NCBI GenBank assembly: GCA_035222895.1
Contig: JAVYIG010006399.1
Span: 54,660-118,659, forward strand
Source of the DNA: Strongylocentrotus droebachiensis
Taxonomy: Eukaryota; Echinodermata; Echinoidea; Camarodonta; Strongylocentrotidae
Reading direction: 5' to 3'
DNA length: 64,000 nucleotides
Part shown: piece by piece, positions 44,369 through 56,436 of the stretch
Layout: the number at the start of each line of letters is the position of its first letter
Position numbering within the stretch: the first letter of the stretch is position 1
Notes under the pieces: generated by a model
The model's input: only the letters and a program-made list of their open reading frames with translations
The model's database searches: none
What the model was told of the DNA's origin: nothing
Translations under genes and position numbers: made by a program

Positions 44369-44572
44369 TTAATCTGTCAGATTCAAGCCGATCCACTGAT
44401 CAGTGAACTTGACTTCAAAGGAATCTTCACCAATCTTAAGTTGATGGAAGAAGACAAAGGTACAAAACGTGAGACACCTCTTCTCTAGGATTACCTCCTC
44501 ACGACCAAAGTCAACGGAATCTATCAAAAAAAGCTTGTTGGAAGAAGGTGAAGGCAGTGTAGGGAAGACCAC
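44369..44572 (-). CDS. Unrecognised 67-codon open frame
   Basis: Reads IDSVDFGREEVILEKR and HQLKIGEDSFEVKF, ending LTD and stop. Composition is protein-like, not repetitive. I do not recognise it. It lies just 5' of the retroelement relic at 44772 and on the opposite strand, so it may be antisense of a decayed retroelement or a last exon of an unknown gene. Low confidence that it is expressed. Confidence 0.2.
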   Translation of the reverse strand: MVFPTLPSPSSNKLFLIDSVDFGREEVILEKRCLTFCTFVFFHQLKIGEDSFEVKFTDQWIGLNLTD

Positions 44573-44771
44573 TTTTTGCGCTAAGATCGCTCGGGATTGG
44601 ATCTACAGCTAGAAAGGCTAGAAAGATAACAAACTGGTTCTTGTCATCCTACTTTGCAATGCAGAGGAAAAGACTGGTGGAGAGATAGTGAAGTCGTATC
44701 TGTCCGACAACAATGAGGTCACAGCAAAGCAGCTAGACAATTACAGCCAATGAGTTGCCCGCTGGAGGCAT

Positions 44772-45110
44772 TTGAAATCATGTGTGCTCGCTGAAAATCG
44801 CATCATGGCAGCAGAAATGTGGTTCTGGAGGAAAATGCCAAAAAACAGCTGGAAGGACAAAAGAACTAACCTCAGTGTTCTACTAGAACTAAACACAGAA
44901 AGAGATCTCCTTAGAAAAGTGGCCCGCCTCAAGATGGGTTACTTTGGACACATTCTGCGAGGCAGTGGGAGGCCCTTAGCAGCACAAATAATAGAAAGCA
45001 AAGTAGAAGGAAAAAGAAAAAGAGGCAGACAGAGAAAGCAGTGGTTTGACAACATCAAAGAATGGACAGGTCTCACATTATACAGAAGCCAAAAGATTAG
45101 CACAGGATAG
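44772..45110 (+). pseudogene. Non-LTR retrotransposon relic (C-terminal tail of reverse-transcriptase ORF)
   Basis: 112-residue frame with AAEMWFWRKMPKNSWKDKRT, LLRKVARLKMGYFGHILRG, GKRKRGRQRKQWFDNIKEW and TGL. This matches the tail of invertebrate endonuclease-reverse transcriptases and is clearer than the copy at 21209. Stops and frameshifts lie upstream (44240-44770), where no RT catalytic motif is seen. Confidence 0.82.
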
Positions 45111-45394
45111 AAACAAATGGAGAAAGACTACAAGAGGATGTGCAGATGTGGTCCCCAATTGCCAGCAACTGACGTGGCAGCCAGGTAGCGCTCGCTGAAT
45201 TTTCAACTCCCAAATAGTACTCTGAAATAGTACTTTTTCAGAGCAACCTCAAAATGGTTTAAATATTTCTGGCCACGTGAAGAGCTCTCAACCAATCAAA
45301 AACCAATGAATGTATATAGTACTCAATACTACCATGTATCAAACTATCAATACAACTATTATTGCCACGGCATTAGCTGAGAAGCCCTGATAAG

Positions 45395-45565
45395 GCGCTC
45401 TGGCATTCATGGAATTTCTTCCTTTCAGGTACCCATTTACGTCACCTGGGTGGAGGGTGAGAAATGCTGATTAACGTCTTGCCAAAGGGCATTAGTGCAA
45501 CAGTTGTCATGAACCGTGTGATCCACAGTTTGATGATGTAACCACTAGGTCACGACCACGACAGA
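45395..45565 (-). mobile_element. tRNA-derived SINE, second family, degraded minus copy
   Basis: Shares TACCCATTTACGTCACCTGGG, GGAGGGTGAGAAATGCTGA and AAAGGGCATTAGTGCAAC with the copy at 39265-39585. The tRNA boxes are damaged. Confidence 0.65.
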
Positions 45566-45751
45566 ATGAAGAGGATCTGTCATCGGACAAAATGAATGAA
45601 GGACTCATGGGACATACAACTACATATACATGTAGTGAGTACTCCAAAAATATGATCTTCAATCCGTCAGTGCTCATTTCATTTTTATTTTTTTATTTTT
45701 TTTGTTGGGGGGGGGGGGGTACTTCTGTGCCTCATAGTAAAAGGGTAACTA

Positions 45752-45924
45752 CAGTCAAACCTGCTTTAATGACTACCTGTATAGACAGACCACCTATCTA
45801 CAAAGATAAAATCTTTTGCTTCCCTTGAAAATGGTTTCTCTTTGACACATGTACTAAAGGAACCTGTACATAAAGACCACTTTTCTTGTCTCCCTTGGAT
45901 CGTCTTTATAGACAGGTTTCACTG
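45752..45924. mobile_element. CAGTCAAACCTG-family element with intact ends
   Basis: CAGTCAAACCTGCTTTAATG at the left and CAGGTTTCACTG at the right, flanked by TA on both sides. Gives the clearest target-site hint for the family. Confidence 0.82.
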
Positions 45925-47418
45925 TACCGTACATGTTGATGCTAAAAATACATCTTTTAAAAGAACAGGTATATGCTTTAAATAGAATGAATTACAGAGA
46001 GAGTACAGATATCAGTTCTACTACATGTGAAAATACATAAAATACAATACTGCCCTCTAGCTCCTCTAAACTTAGTACAACACTTGCAAAATATAATGTT
46101 TTGAGACACAAGCTATTTTCGTTACATGAACAAATTCCAATACACTAGGCTTTACTCAAGGAAAATTGTCCTTTTTGTCAACAGTACTGCAAGTATAGCA
46201 GCTTTATAACTACCGGTATCAAAATTATCTAACAGCTAGAGCAAACTATTTAACTTTATGATACAATATAATACAAAAAACGAATCCATGTATGAAAATT
46301 AACTTCTCTCTGCATCATTCTTATACATCATGTAATACCTTTGGCTTTAATACAATTAATTCTGATGTGTGAGTCCATTAGTGAATATGCACTGCACGCA
46401 GGTTAAGTCAAAATTGGATAACGAACAAGACTTGTCAAGTTAATATACCAGCTCCACGTCTTTAGTTCTACACATTATGCCAAACAAAATTTTGATTTTC
46501 ATAAATAATGTAAATTGCGTTCTAGTGGATGTGTATTTTTAACCACTACATGTTTCACGATGCTAACTCAACACATGACAGTGTAAAACTCCATTTACTA
46601 AGCACATCTCCTTTGTGTACAATGCATTGGCAAATATTCACTTATTTAAATGCAATAGACATTTATTAACATTTAAATGTATTTAAATCCATGGTGGAGT
46701 GTTCAATGTTCAATTATAAAACCTCCTCTGAAAATTCTGGCCAAACATTATACAAACCAGCACTTTTTTAACAAAAATGAATTCAAATGGATCTAAATTG
46801 AAAACAAAATCATATTCCAATATTCCAATATATATAGATATATTCAAAATTTTACAGTAAAACATTGCATATTTGTGATAGACAATAATGGCTTTCTACA
46901 CTGTACTTGATATATCATGCATTATGACAATTTGACTTGAGGATGCTTTACAACTTAAATACATACTGTATAACTGTTTACCATCATAGTTTGCACAAGA
47001 GAAAACTTTGCACTGTCATTAAAAATCCAGATACATGTACACATCCATGCAAATTGTGCAGTGGTTTTGATGGGAGCTATATTGTGACATTTAAATAATT
47101 CTCTATCAAAAGATACAATGTAATCTACCATACCACTGAACATGTGCAACCTTCTAGTCTCGTGCCTCCCGTCTTATAGTAAATGATTAATTTGCAATGC
47201 AAAGTTAGGTATTACATGTATGTTGCATCCAGGACTGAAGTTAGGACTGCAAATTTTGACTGCAGTCAAATTTGTTGGGATTGGCCGAATAGTAATTGTC
47301 ACAGATGCGATTGTTGTAGGACCACTGTTCTAGCAAAACTGTACAATTACGAGCATGTGAAGTAAAAAAAGAAAATACTGTTCTGTACCATCAATCATAT
47401 GACGAAAATACATAACTG
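45925..47418. other. MANEA downstream region, probable 3' UTR
   Basis: AT-rich, without repeats or coding frames I can support. It follows the MANEA stop codon and may contain its 3' UTR and poly(A) site. Confidence 0.4.
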
Positions 47419-48114
47419 TCACCCCGTCCCTTTGAAAATCTTCGACCACTTCTGAGTCTGCAAGAGATACTTATTAGGACCTTCTGGCCCATAATCTAGG
47501 TAAGTATAGTTATTAAACGTCTTTGGTACAGCTCTTTCTATCTGTGTCCCCTCATGCCATTCATTAAAGGATGTCAAGGAAATGAGGTCTGGTTTTACTT
47601 TCACTGCCGCCTGCAGAGACCTATCATAGTAGTCACCATCAGAGCGATGTTTCGTATTCATTTTATTCCATGGTCTTACCCGGGTGTCCACGTACCCCGG
47701 TCCGACGCTGGGGACGAAGAGAAGGTCACGCTTTTGCGCAAAGTCCGCCAGGAGCTTCCAGTTCTTCCAGCGAGAGCCGTACGTGAATCCGTTACTGGCG
47801 AAATACGTGTAAAAGCCGTCGAAGAGACTGCCGAGGATGTCTGACCGATGCTGCGTGTCGAGGTAGAGACCGAGGAAGATCCCGTCGTATATGGAGTTTC
47901 TCACGCTCAGTTCGTCGTTGATTCCGAAGAGCCGCGCCCAGTCTGAGGAGTTGGTGAGGTAAGAGTCGTACACGTAGAACATGGGTAGCAGGCGACCCTT
48001 GAACTTGTAGCGGTAGAAGGCAGGGTGCCTGCCGTAGGTGTCGATGATGTACCGGACGTCGTCCCGGAATGTGACCTCAGATCGACCTTTGTAGGGTTCA
48101 CAGTGAAAGGTCAT
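47419..48114 (-). CDS. MANEA: MANEA exon 3 (catalytic part and stop)
   Basis: Residues 271-501. HPAFYRYK, LPMFYVYDSY, FDGFYTYFASNGFTYGS, SVGPGYVDTRVRPWN and SFNEWHEGTQIERAVPK are all near-identical to human MANEA. FNEWHE carries the two catalytic glutamates. Acceptor ATTACAG. Confidence 0.97.
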   Translation of the reverse strand: MTFHCEPYKGRSEVTFRDDVRYIIDTYGRHPAFYRYKFKGRLLPMFYVYDSYLTNSSDWARLFGINDELSVRNSIYDGIFLGLYLDTQHRSDILGSLFDGFYTYFASNGFTYGSRWKNWKLLADFAQKRDLLFVPSVGPGYVDTRVRPWNKMNTKHRSDGDYYDRSLQAAVKVKPDLISLTSFNEWHEGTQIERAVPKTFNNYTYLDYGPEGPNKYLLQTQKWSKIFKGTG

Positions 48115-51100
48115 CTGTAATAAAAGAATGGAGACGAAGTGTTACTGGTGAAGTTCACCCCTACTAAAAAGCCAAAGTCGATTTGATTTGATATGTAATG
48201 TCTACATTAATTTTAATCAATAACTTTGTATTCAATTTATTCTTTCACTATATACATGTATAAGTATATAACTTTTCAGAAGTCATTCATTTTAATTAAA
48301 GCACATAAAGCTTGAATTTAATATCAAAGATTACATTTTTGTGTGTACTTAATGTCCAGTAATGTATTTTGTGTACTTTAAAAGTACATAATTCATTTGT
48401 TTATTTCCCTGAATAAGGATATGAACTTAAATATTCTCCTGAATAAAGAAGAATCAGCTAAAGAATTGAAGCTAAAAACAAATTCCAGATCTATGATCTA
48501 CAATGTATTTGAAAATAAAATGCCTACTATGTTCTTTCTTTTTCAATAGATGTAATTTATACACATGTATCATTTATTACTTTAAAAAAATATACATACT
48601 GTATACAGTACAATACACATTCAATTAATTGACTCATGTAATAGGGAAGAAGATTACATTGTATGTATGAGTTTACAGGTACAGGAAGGAGCTACGAGGG
48701 CATCGTAAAGAATAGAAAATTACATGTGCACAAAAGATCATAATATTTGGGAGAAGATATATTTTTTTTTATTAAAGTAGGAGAAAATATGAAATGCAGA
48801 AGAAACAGAGTGATTCAGATAAGGAATACTGACAGAAAGGGTAAAGTTTGACAAATAACAAATAACAAATGATGAATATCTAGGAGAAAGTATTCACAGA
48901 AACTATTGAATCAGACATCAAACAGAACATTTTAAACACAATCGCATTCCAAATTGCAGCCAAGCAAAATAATACAAATTCAATTAATTTTGAAGCTGCA
49001 GTAGTGAGGAGGGGAGGGGAGATGTGAAGAGAGTTGTGATGAGGAGGGAAAGGGAGATGCGAGGAGGAGAGAGGAGACTGTGATGAGGAGAGAGGAGACT
49101 GTGATGAGGAGAGAGAGGGGAGGAGAGATGTGAGGAAGGGCGGAGAGATGTGATGAGGAGGGGAGGGGAGATGTGAGGAGAGAGGAGACTGTGAGGAGGA
49201 GAGAGGAGACTGTGATGAGGAGAGAGAGGGGAGGAGAGATGTGAGGAAGGGCAGAGAGATGTGATGAGGAAGGGCGGAGAGATGTGATGAGGAGGGAAGG
49301 GGAGTTGTGATGAGGAGGGGAGGGGAGATGTGAGGAGGAGAGAGGAGACTGTGAGGAGGAGAGAGGAGACTGTGATGAGGAGAGAGAGGGGAGGAGATAT
49401 GTGAGGAAGGGCGGAGAGATGTGATGAGGAGGGAAGGGGAGTTGTGAGGAGGAGAGAGGAGACTGTGAGGAGGAGAGAGGAGACTGTGAGGAGGAGAGAG
49501 GAGACTGTGATGAGGAGAGAGAGGGGAGGAGAGATGTGAGGAAGGGCAGAGAGATGTGATGAGGAAGGGCAGAGAGATGTGATGAGGAGGGGAGGAGAGA
49601 TGTGAGGAAGGGCGGAGAGATGTGATGAGGAGGGAAGGGGAGTTGTGAGGAGGAGAGAGGAGACTGTGAGGAGGAGAGAGGAGACTGTGATGAGGAGAGA
49701 GAGGGGAGGAGAGATGTGAGGAAGGGCAGAGAGATGTGATGAGGAAGGGCAGAGAGATGTGATGAGGAGGGGAGGAGAGATGTGATGAGGAGGGGAGGGG
49801 AGTTGTGAGGAGAGAGGAGACTGCGATGAGGAGAGAGAGGGGAGGAGATATGTGAGGAAGGGCGGAGAGATGTGATGAGGAGGGGAGGGGAGATGTGAGG
49901 AGAGAGGAGACTGTGAGGAGGAGAGAGGAGACTGTGATGAGGAGAGAGAGGGGAGGAGAGATGTGAGGAAGGGCAGAGAGATGTGATGAGGAAGGGCGGA
50001 GAGATGTGATGAGGAGGGAAGGGGAGTTGTGAGGAGGAGAGAGGAGACTGTGAGGAGGAGAGAGGAGACTGTGATGAGGAGAGAGAGGAGAGGAGAGATG
50101 TGATGAGGAGGGAAGGGGAGAGATGTGGCGAGGAGGGAAGGGGAGATGTGATGAGGAGAGAGGAGACTGTGATGAGGAGAGAGAGGGGAGGAGAGATGTG
50201 ATGAGGAAGGGCAGAGAGATGTGATGAGGAGGGAAGGGGAGAGATGTGGCGAGGAGGGAAGGGGAGATGTGATGAGGAGAGAGGAGACTGTGATGAGGAG
50301 AGAGAGGGGAAAAGATATGTGAGGAAGGGCAGAGAGATGTGATGAGGAGGGAAGGGGAGATGTGACGAGAGAGGAGACTGTGATGAGGAGAGAGAGGGGA
50401 AAAGATATGTGAGAAAGGGCAGAGAGATGTGATGAGGAGGGGAAGGGAGATGTGAGGAGAGAGGAGACTGTGATGAGGAGGGGATGAGAGATGTGATGAG
50501 GAGAGAGAGGGGAGGAGATATGTGAGGAGGGGCAGAGAGATGTGATGAGGAGGGGAAGGGAGATGTGAGGAGGAGAGAGGAGACTGTGATGAGGAGGGGA
50601 GGAGAGATGTGATGAGGAGAGAGAGGGGAGGAGATATGTGAGGAGGGGCAGAGAGATGTGATGAGGAGGGGAGGAGAGATGTGATGAGGAGGGGAGGGGA
50701 GTTGTGAGGAGAGAGGAGACTGTGATGAGGAGAGAGAGGGGAGGAGATATGTGAGGAGGCGCGGAGAGATGTGATGAGGAGGGGAGGAAAGATGTGATGA
50801 GGGGAGGGGAGTTGTGAGGAGAGAGGAGACTGCGATGAGGAGAGAGAAGGGAGGAGATATGTGAGGAAGGGCGGAGAGATGTGATGAGGAGGGGAGGAGA
50901 GATGTGATGAGGAGGGGAGGGGAGTTGACAATATTACATATTAAAGAAAAGACCAGATAATGGGCAACTTAAAAGCGATAAGTTTAAATTGTTATTATAC
51001 AGGTTTGAAAATCAGTAAAAGGTTAATATATTTATTTTCAACCAATATTATTTATGATGAAATATAGTCTTAAAATTTGTTTGAAAATGGTTCAAAATTT

Positions 51101-54100
51101 TTCTAAGATTGCATCTAAGAACCTTTAGAGCCCTTCAGTAAATCCTTAGAGCCCCAGCCACATGGGATTTTGAGCTTCGCATACAGTATGTATTCAGTTA
51201 TGTCAGTTCATCGTTCTTCCACATTTCGAGTTACACGTAACATGTTTTAATTTTTGTCTGTGGACCACCCTGTCAATATCCATGCAAATTTGCAAGGTGT
51301 GAGTTTTGGATTAAAGCTGTTGCTCAAAGGTATATTTTGTATTAAGTGTTGGGGTTTGAAATGGGCTAATCCAAAAGATTTGTTCATTATTAAAGTATGG
51401 GCTATTAAGGGTTAAGTATTCCGGATGCTTACATGTATATCTGAGCTTAAATCAGAGATAGACTAATACTAAATGAAATGGTATGGTAATTTATAGTAAA
51501 TAAATATGGTAGTTTCAAGTAAATTTATGTTCATCATCTGTTATGCTTAGTATACATGTACATGGGTATATATTGCAAATTGGACGAATATATCAAAATT
51601 TACCACACTGGAGAAAGTCAAACTTTTTAATAAGGGCGACAGGGTGGAAAGGTGAAAGGTCACATGCCATAGCTGTTGTGCAATGAGGTTAAAAGTTAAA
51701 AGTTGAATGTGATTACATGGTGCATGAACATCACACAAGATTTGGGCAACACATGTAAAACAACAAAACCATATATTATCACATGAAATGCAAATGGAGG
51801 TAGAAAATATGTACATGGATTGGAGACGGAGTGGGACCACATTACACATTTCAAGATAAAATGAACTTTTCATGCGAAAGGATTATTTAAATGACAATGT
51901 GACAAAGAGTTTTGAGTCATACATAACAATCACAGGTACATTTAAATAGGTGCAGGAGAATGAAGGATATGTTAAAGAAAGGAGAGAAGGAGAGGAAAAA
52001 GGAAAAGAGAGAGAAAACATGGTGAGAAATTGAAATAGAGTGACAGAGAATGACATTGAGAGAAAGGCAGATACTGTATAAAAAGCAGGAGAAAGAGAGA
52101 AAGAGAAAAATAGAAAGAGGGAGAAGAGAGAAAGAGTATTGAAGCATGATAGTAAATGAAAGAAAGAGAAAAAGCAAGAGAGAGAGGGAGAGACAGATAT
52201 TGAGAGAAAGATGGAGAGCCATTTATATAAAAATAGAGATCTAGAGTACAGGGCCCCGTCTTATAAAGAGTTGATATTAATCACAACTTTGTACATATAA
52301 GAGATACGGGGCAGCAAACGTGCGACGATTCAGATCAATTGCAACTCTTTATAAGACAGGACGCAGATATATCTACAGATATCAAATTTGAGAGGGGAAC
52401 AAGAGAAAGAGATAGATAGAGGATAAGGGACCGAGGAGTATACCGGTACCTTGATCTTGTATTTGTGAGCCATGTCAAGATATTGAGGCATCATGTCATC
52501 GCTAGGCTTGCCTTGGTCGTCTGCTAAGCCTGCTCGATACCATGACATGGATATCACTCCTACATACCAATAAAAAAAAGCAGCGTAAAGAAGGAAAGAT
52601 GTGCATACAGTCAGTTGATGAAGTAAAAGCAGATATATTTGTATAATGTGAGATTTATGAAGCTAAGGTCCAGTATATACATGTAGATGTACAGCTGAGC
52701 TTGCATGGGCCCATGCTTACATGTATGTTCCTAACTTTAATAACATCCCATCTGTTCCTGATTTATAATGCTAAACCCCTAACATTTGTTTTTCTTCAAA
52801 TTATTATTGATAACAACTAAAAGCAAAAATCACATAAAATATGACTACCGGTAAAGACTAGGGATCCATTTTACCTGGCCTGATGAATAGCATAGAATTA
52901 ATTTTTCAAGATGGCTGAGAATGAGAAATGAGAAGTATAATTGCTTTCATACATGAAAGTGTAAGTTGTGTGAGGTTGCAGTGTGATCAAGACCGTGGTG
53001 TTACAGAAAGAAAACAAGATGACAATGACTGCTGACCAAAATGACTAAACAGCTGATTGAAGAGCTCTTGAAAGGCTTGATATGAAAGCAATTTTTATGG
53101 CATTTTAAAAATGTGGTATACTTTACAAAGAAAGATCGTCTCAAGTTGGACTTAAAACCATTCCTGGCATTAGTCTCTCAAGGGACATACAAATCTATTG
53201 CTGGGTACATGTAGTTCATTATTAAGGGAAATATATTTAAAGATCATAATTTCTTTAAAGGTTTTTCCTCTAATTTTACATCTGGTGTGCGACATTTTAA
53301 GGGTATAAATCGCCATTTGGGAAGATGTAACGAAACATACAAGACACAGCCAGGAAATGACTTAAATATGCCAAATTTAGGTTTAGAATTTGAAATAAAA
53401 ATTCCATAATTTACCTATGCCTGCTAGCCTGAGCTGTTTCATGTGATCCTCGATCACAGCTGGGTTCCTGGAGCTGTAGGGACCTAGCTGGGGATAGAAG
53501 TTAGCTCCAATCTCTCCTGGAGGTTGCCACCTTCCCGAGGGCCACTTCTTGGCCTCCTTCTCGTTCCAGTGACGAAGAATCTCGTGATTCCAGTGGAGGT
53601 ACGTCTTGTCAAACTCCGGGCTGCCGTACCACGGATAGTAGAATGCATGAAGGTTGTAATTTGGCGGGGGCCACGTGGCAGGGACGTCCCAATCTGCCGT
53701 CTCCTGCAAGTTTGGCACAACCGGGATCTTTGCATTTGTTTTGTTTATAGCAGTGTTTTTCATTTTCGCTAACGCCGCAAGTAGTTCGAGAGGCTCACCA
53801 GACCTCGATTTGAGGGTTTTGTTCCTGCCTTGGGCAACACTCTCATGAATCTGCATGATATTACTCTTTTCCTTCAGGTGCTCTCTCGAGTTGTAATCGC
53901 GACTCTCGTCTCTGCGAAGAGCGCCCTCTTTCTTGACATGTTGCACAGCATTCCTCGCTGCTTCCACCTCCTGGTTGGAATCCACCTGCATGAGGCTGGA
54001 GATTGCCATGAAGCAGCCACCAAGGAAGGTGATGACGACGACTACGCTGAAGACCCTCCACATCTTTCGGTTCCTGCAGAGCGCCATGATTGGTCTTTCT

Positions 54101-54114
54101 TTTTCTAGCTGCAT
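47419..54114 (-). CDS. MANEA: MANEA, Golgi endo-alpha-1,2-mannosidase (GH99), three coding exons
   Basis: Cleaves glucosylated mannose (Glc1-3Man) from immature N-glycans in the Golgi, a route that bypasses ER glucosidases. Exons 53415-54114, 52450-52559 and 47419-48114 join in frame (1506 bp, 501 aa; human 462). Residues 1-20 are cytosolic and basic, and 21-41 (VFSVVVVITFLGGCFMAIS) form the type II signal anchor. A long stem follows, and the GH99 domain starts near residue 155 with YNLHAFYYPWYGSPEFD. The catalytic FNEWHE motif (E455 and E458) and SVGPGYVDTRVRPWN are intact. The extra length is in the stem. The first ATG is taken; Met10 has a stronger context (A at -3, G at +4) and would leave the anchor intact. 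Confidence 0.95.
48115..49004. other. MANEA intron 2, part next to exon 3
   Basis: AT-rich, no feature recognised. Confidence 0.45.
49005..50935. repeat. 1.9-kb polypurine satellite in MANEA intron 2
   Basis: Plus strand almost entirely A/G, with isolated T and C at fixed places. Units of GATGAGGAGAGAGAGGGGAG, GAGATGTGAGGAAGGGC and GAGGAGACTGTGATGAGG recur in higher-order blocks of about 150-200 bp. A 683-codon minus frame (Ser, Pro, His, Leu) is a by-product of the repeat. Confidence 0.92.
50936..52240. other. MANEA intron 2, unique part
   Basis: AT-rich with a GA-rich patch near 51960-52220. No exon or repeat family recognised. Confidence 0.45.
52249..52367. mobile_element. Short foldback MITE
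   Basis: CCCCGTCTTATAAAGAGTTG at the left pairs with CAACTCTTTATAAGACAGG at the right around an A/T-rich centre. About 120 bp, next to MANEA exon 2. Confidence 0.75.
52450..52559 (-). CDS. MANEA: MANEA exon 2
   Basis: Residues 234-270, VISMSWYRAGLADDQGKPSD and MAHKYKIK, matching human SWYPP and ADENGEP-type sequence. Acceptor TATGTAG, donor AAG|GTACCG. Confidence 0.93.
52560..53414 (-). other. MANEA intron 1
   Basis: AT-rich, without recognisable repeats or genes. Confidence 0.5.
53415..54114 (-). CDS. MANEA: MANEA exon 1 (anchor, stem, start of GH99)
   Basis: 700 bp, residues 1-234. Signal anchor at 21-41, stem with NKTLKS and NKTN glycosylation-like sites, then FYYPWYGSPEFDKTYLHWNH and the QLGPYSSRNP motif of GH99. 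Donor ATAG|GTAAAT. Confidence 0.95.
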
Positions 54115-54200
54115 CGTATGGTGGCTTCAGATATCACCTCCATGAGCTCATGCTCCTGTACTGATGGAATATGTTTAATAAACCATGTTGTAAAGAATCC
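54115..54200 (-). promoter_or_regulatory. MANEA: MANEA 5' UTR with upstream AUGs
   Basis: An acceptor-like TTACTGCAG ends at 54201, so this stretch is probably a 5' UTR exon joined to an upstream exon. It contains three upstream ATGs: a 4-codon frame (ATGGTTTATTAA), a 6-codon frame (ATGAGCTCATGGAGGTGA) and a third that overlaps the main start and stops at TAG just inside it. These could damp translation from the first ATG. Confidence 0.5.
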
Positions 54201-54201
54201 T

Positions 54202-55430
54202 GCAGTAAGAATAATTAGAGTGATTAGAAAATTACTTCTTAATTATACTGTAATCAATATTAAATATAGGGTTTAATCAAAGGGAACTGTACATAAGATT
54301 TACTTCTAGAAGCATGGTAAACCTCAAGAATCTGTCCACGTTTTAAGCTGGTTGACCGGATTAAAGATGTCCTGTATTTCAAAGTATTCCTGTTAACATT
54401 CTTCAAAGTCCTGTTCTTGCTGTCTATGTGCATACAAGTATGGTCACTTAACCCATTACCGGACATCCCATAAATGTCTGTTTATATCTTCAAAATTTAT
54501 TAAAATCATATGCATAGAAAGGTTGATGCATTTTAATGTGTTGACCATGTACATGTGCATGCACTTGTTACCCAGCTCAACAAGCTTACAGTTACAGCAG
54601 CCCGCATTTACGCTTCACAGCCAGGCATGGTAATGTGTCCATACAGATTGTGTTTACGACTATCTGGACAGTTGATTTAAATCAGCAATTTGTAGAAGTG
54701 TACTACAACTTTGTACAAGCAACATTTCATAAATCTTATGTATGAAGGGGTGACCAAAGTTTGTGGACATTTCGAAAGTAGAGAATGTGATATTCTATCT
54801 ACGATTTCTCATACCTATTCTACACAAATTTGTTAATTTTAATTATTACCATATGGATGGCAAAGTTTTTTACTACAAATTGGATCAACTAGAAAATTGA
54901 TCGTCAAAAGGATTCCAGAGATATCGCGATCTAAAAATTTGATGTCGGATCTGCATGCGCGCTGCAACTAAAAAAGTCATAGGGTCTAGAATCTACAGCT
55001 GATTTATCAAAAAATGTGATCTATCGAAAATAAGGTAATAGAGTCTAGATCTAGATCTATATTAATTTGCAAAGCAAGACATCACACAGTATGTACCACT
55101 TTTTACCTACAATTCTCAGTATATCTGCTCTCAAAATGAAGATTTCCAAAACCTTATCGGTAAGTTGATAATTTTTCCCTTCTTCTTCTTCTTTGGGTTA
55201 AGTCTACCTCCTAATATCACTACAAAATAGATCTAGGATTATTCATTTTATACTATACTAGACTCTAGATCTAGATCTAAGTCTAGTAGTGTTATCCAAT
55301 TTGTTATGAATTTTCAGTCATAAAATGTACAGCAGATACAAATGAGACGAGTCCGGCCAGGTTACCCCTTCGATCAGCCATCACAAGAAGGGGCCAAGGC
55401 TAAGCCGAACTGAGTGATACAACACAGAGG
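54202..55430. other. Intergenic stretch
   Basis: AT-rich; no gene, RNA or repeat family recognised apart from repeated TCTAGATCTAGATCT words near 55030-55280. Confidence 0.45.
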
Positions 55431-55436
55431 ATCCGG

Positions 55437-55614
55437 GCTAACTCGGACCAGGGCCGGGGACAACTCGGCCCAGCTGCAAAAACTGTCATTTTTTCCTCCA
55501 TTTTACCCTAACTCTAACCCTAAGTCTAACCCTAAACCTTACCCTAAACTTAAAGATGCAAAAAATGACCGTTTTTGCATCTGGGCCGAGTTGTCCCCTG
55601 GTCCGAGTTAGATA
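55437..55614. mobile_element. Foldback element enclosing telomere-like repeats
   Basis: The left arm CTAACTCGGACCAGGGCCGG ... ACAACTCGGCCCAGCTGCAA pairs with the right arm TTGCATCTGGGCCGAGTTGT ... CCTGGTCCGAGTTAG. The spacer is CCCTAACTCTAACCCTAAGT-like, that is, degenerate CCCTAA repeats. Confidence 0.8.
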
Positions 55615-56179
55615 TCCGCCTCGTTTCGTCCGTTCCTACCCCGGCAGGAGCGGCTTAGGTGGGGATGGCATCCACCTCCACCGACCCGGGCCCTGACATT
55701 AGTCTAGTATTCTCCTGCAGGGGGGATTTATGTTGGCCTAGCCTACGAAAGCCACCAGTGCCATTATTTTGTGTCTTTGACTTTGTTGTATAACATTTCA
55801 GAATAGATTAAAGGCTCATATAATCAGAAATAAGACCATATTTCTACCAACAAATAATATTTACCTCTCGGCATTCCGCCCTCATCGATCTGATTCGGTG
55901 AGAATTGCTAGTTTTCATCAAAGAGCTTCAAAATCAACCGAGAGAATTATACTGTGTAAAGAAAAACGAGGCCATGAATTGCTTTGTCACTGAATCATGA
56001 CTGCATGTACGCAGCGGCGGCTAGGGAAGGGGGCAGTTCCTATTAATAAAAAACAATACCAAAGAAAATGCAATAAATTTTCAATAATTAATTGCATTTT
56101 ACCCCGGTCACCAACATAAAACACTATATTGCATAAAAGTTCTTTTTATTTGTGGGAACTGCCCCCTACCCTAGGACCA

Positions 56180-56270
56180 AAACCGTGTCGATGTGCTATA
56201 TTACTTATTAGTGCCCTTTCGTGCATGGAGCATTAATCCTCATACTGTTTATGACCTAAGGGCGTAGGCA
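56180..56270 (+). mobile_element. SINE fragment (first family)
   Basis: AACCGTGTCGATGTGCTAT ... TTAGTGCCCTTTCG ... GGAGCATTAATCCTCAT matches the middle of the SINE at 12506. Confidence 0.65.
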
Positions 56271-56436
56271 GGCGCGGATCCAGGATTTCTTAGGGGAGGG
56301 GGTCAAACTTTTTTTTTTTTGCTCCCGAAAATTTGAAAATCGTTTTTCCTCCTCCCCCCCCCAAAAAAAAAAAACCCTATGGTTTTCATTTCCCCCCCCC
56401 CCCTGGATCCGCCACTGGGCGTAGGTACCCTAGTTG

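Noticed and set aside
48880..50931. 683-codon Ser/Pro/His-rich minus frame
   Set aside because: By-product of the polypurine satellite, lying in a MANEA intron; no domain and fully periodic.
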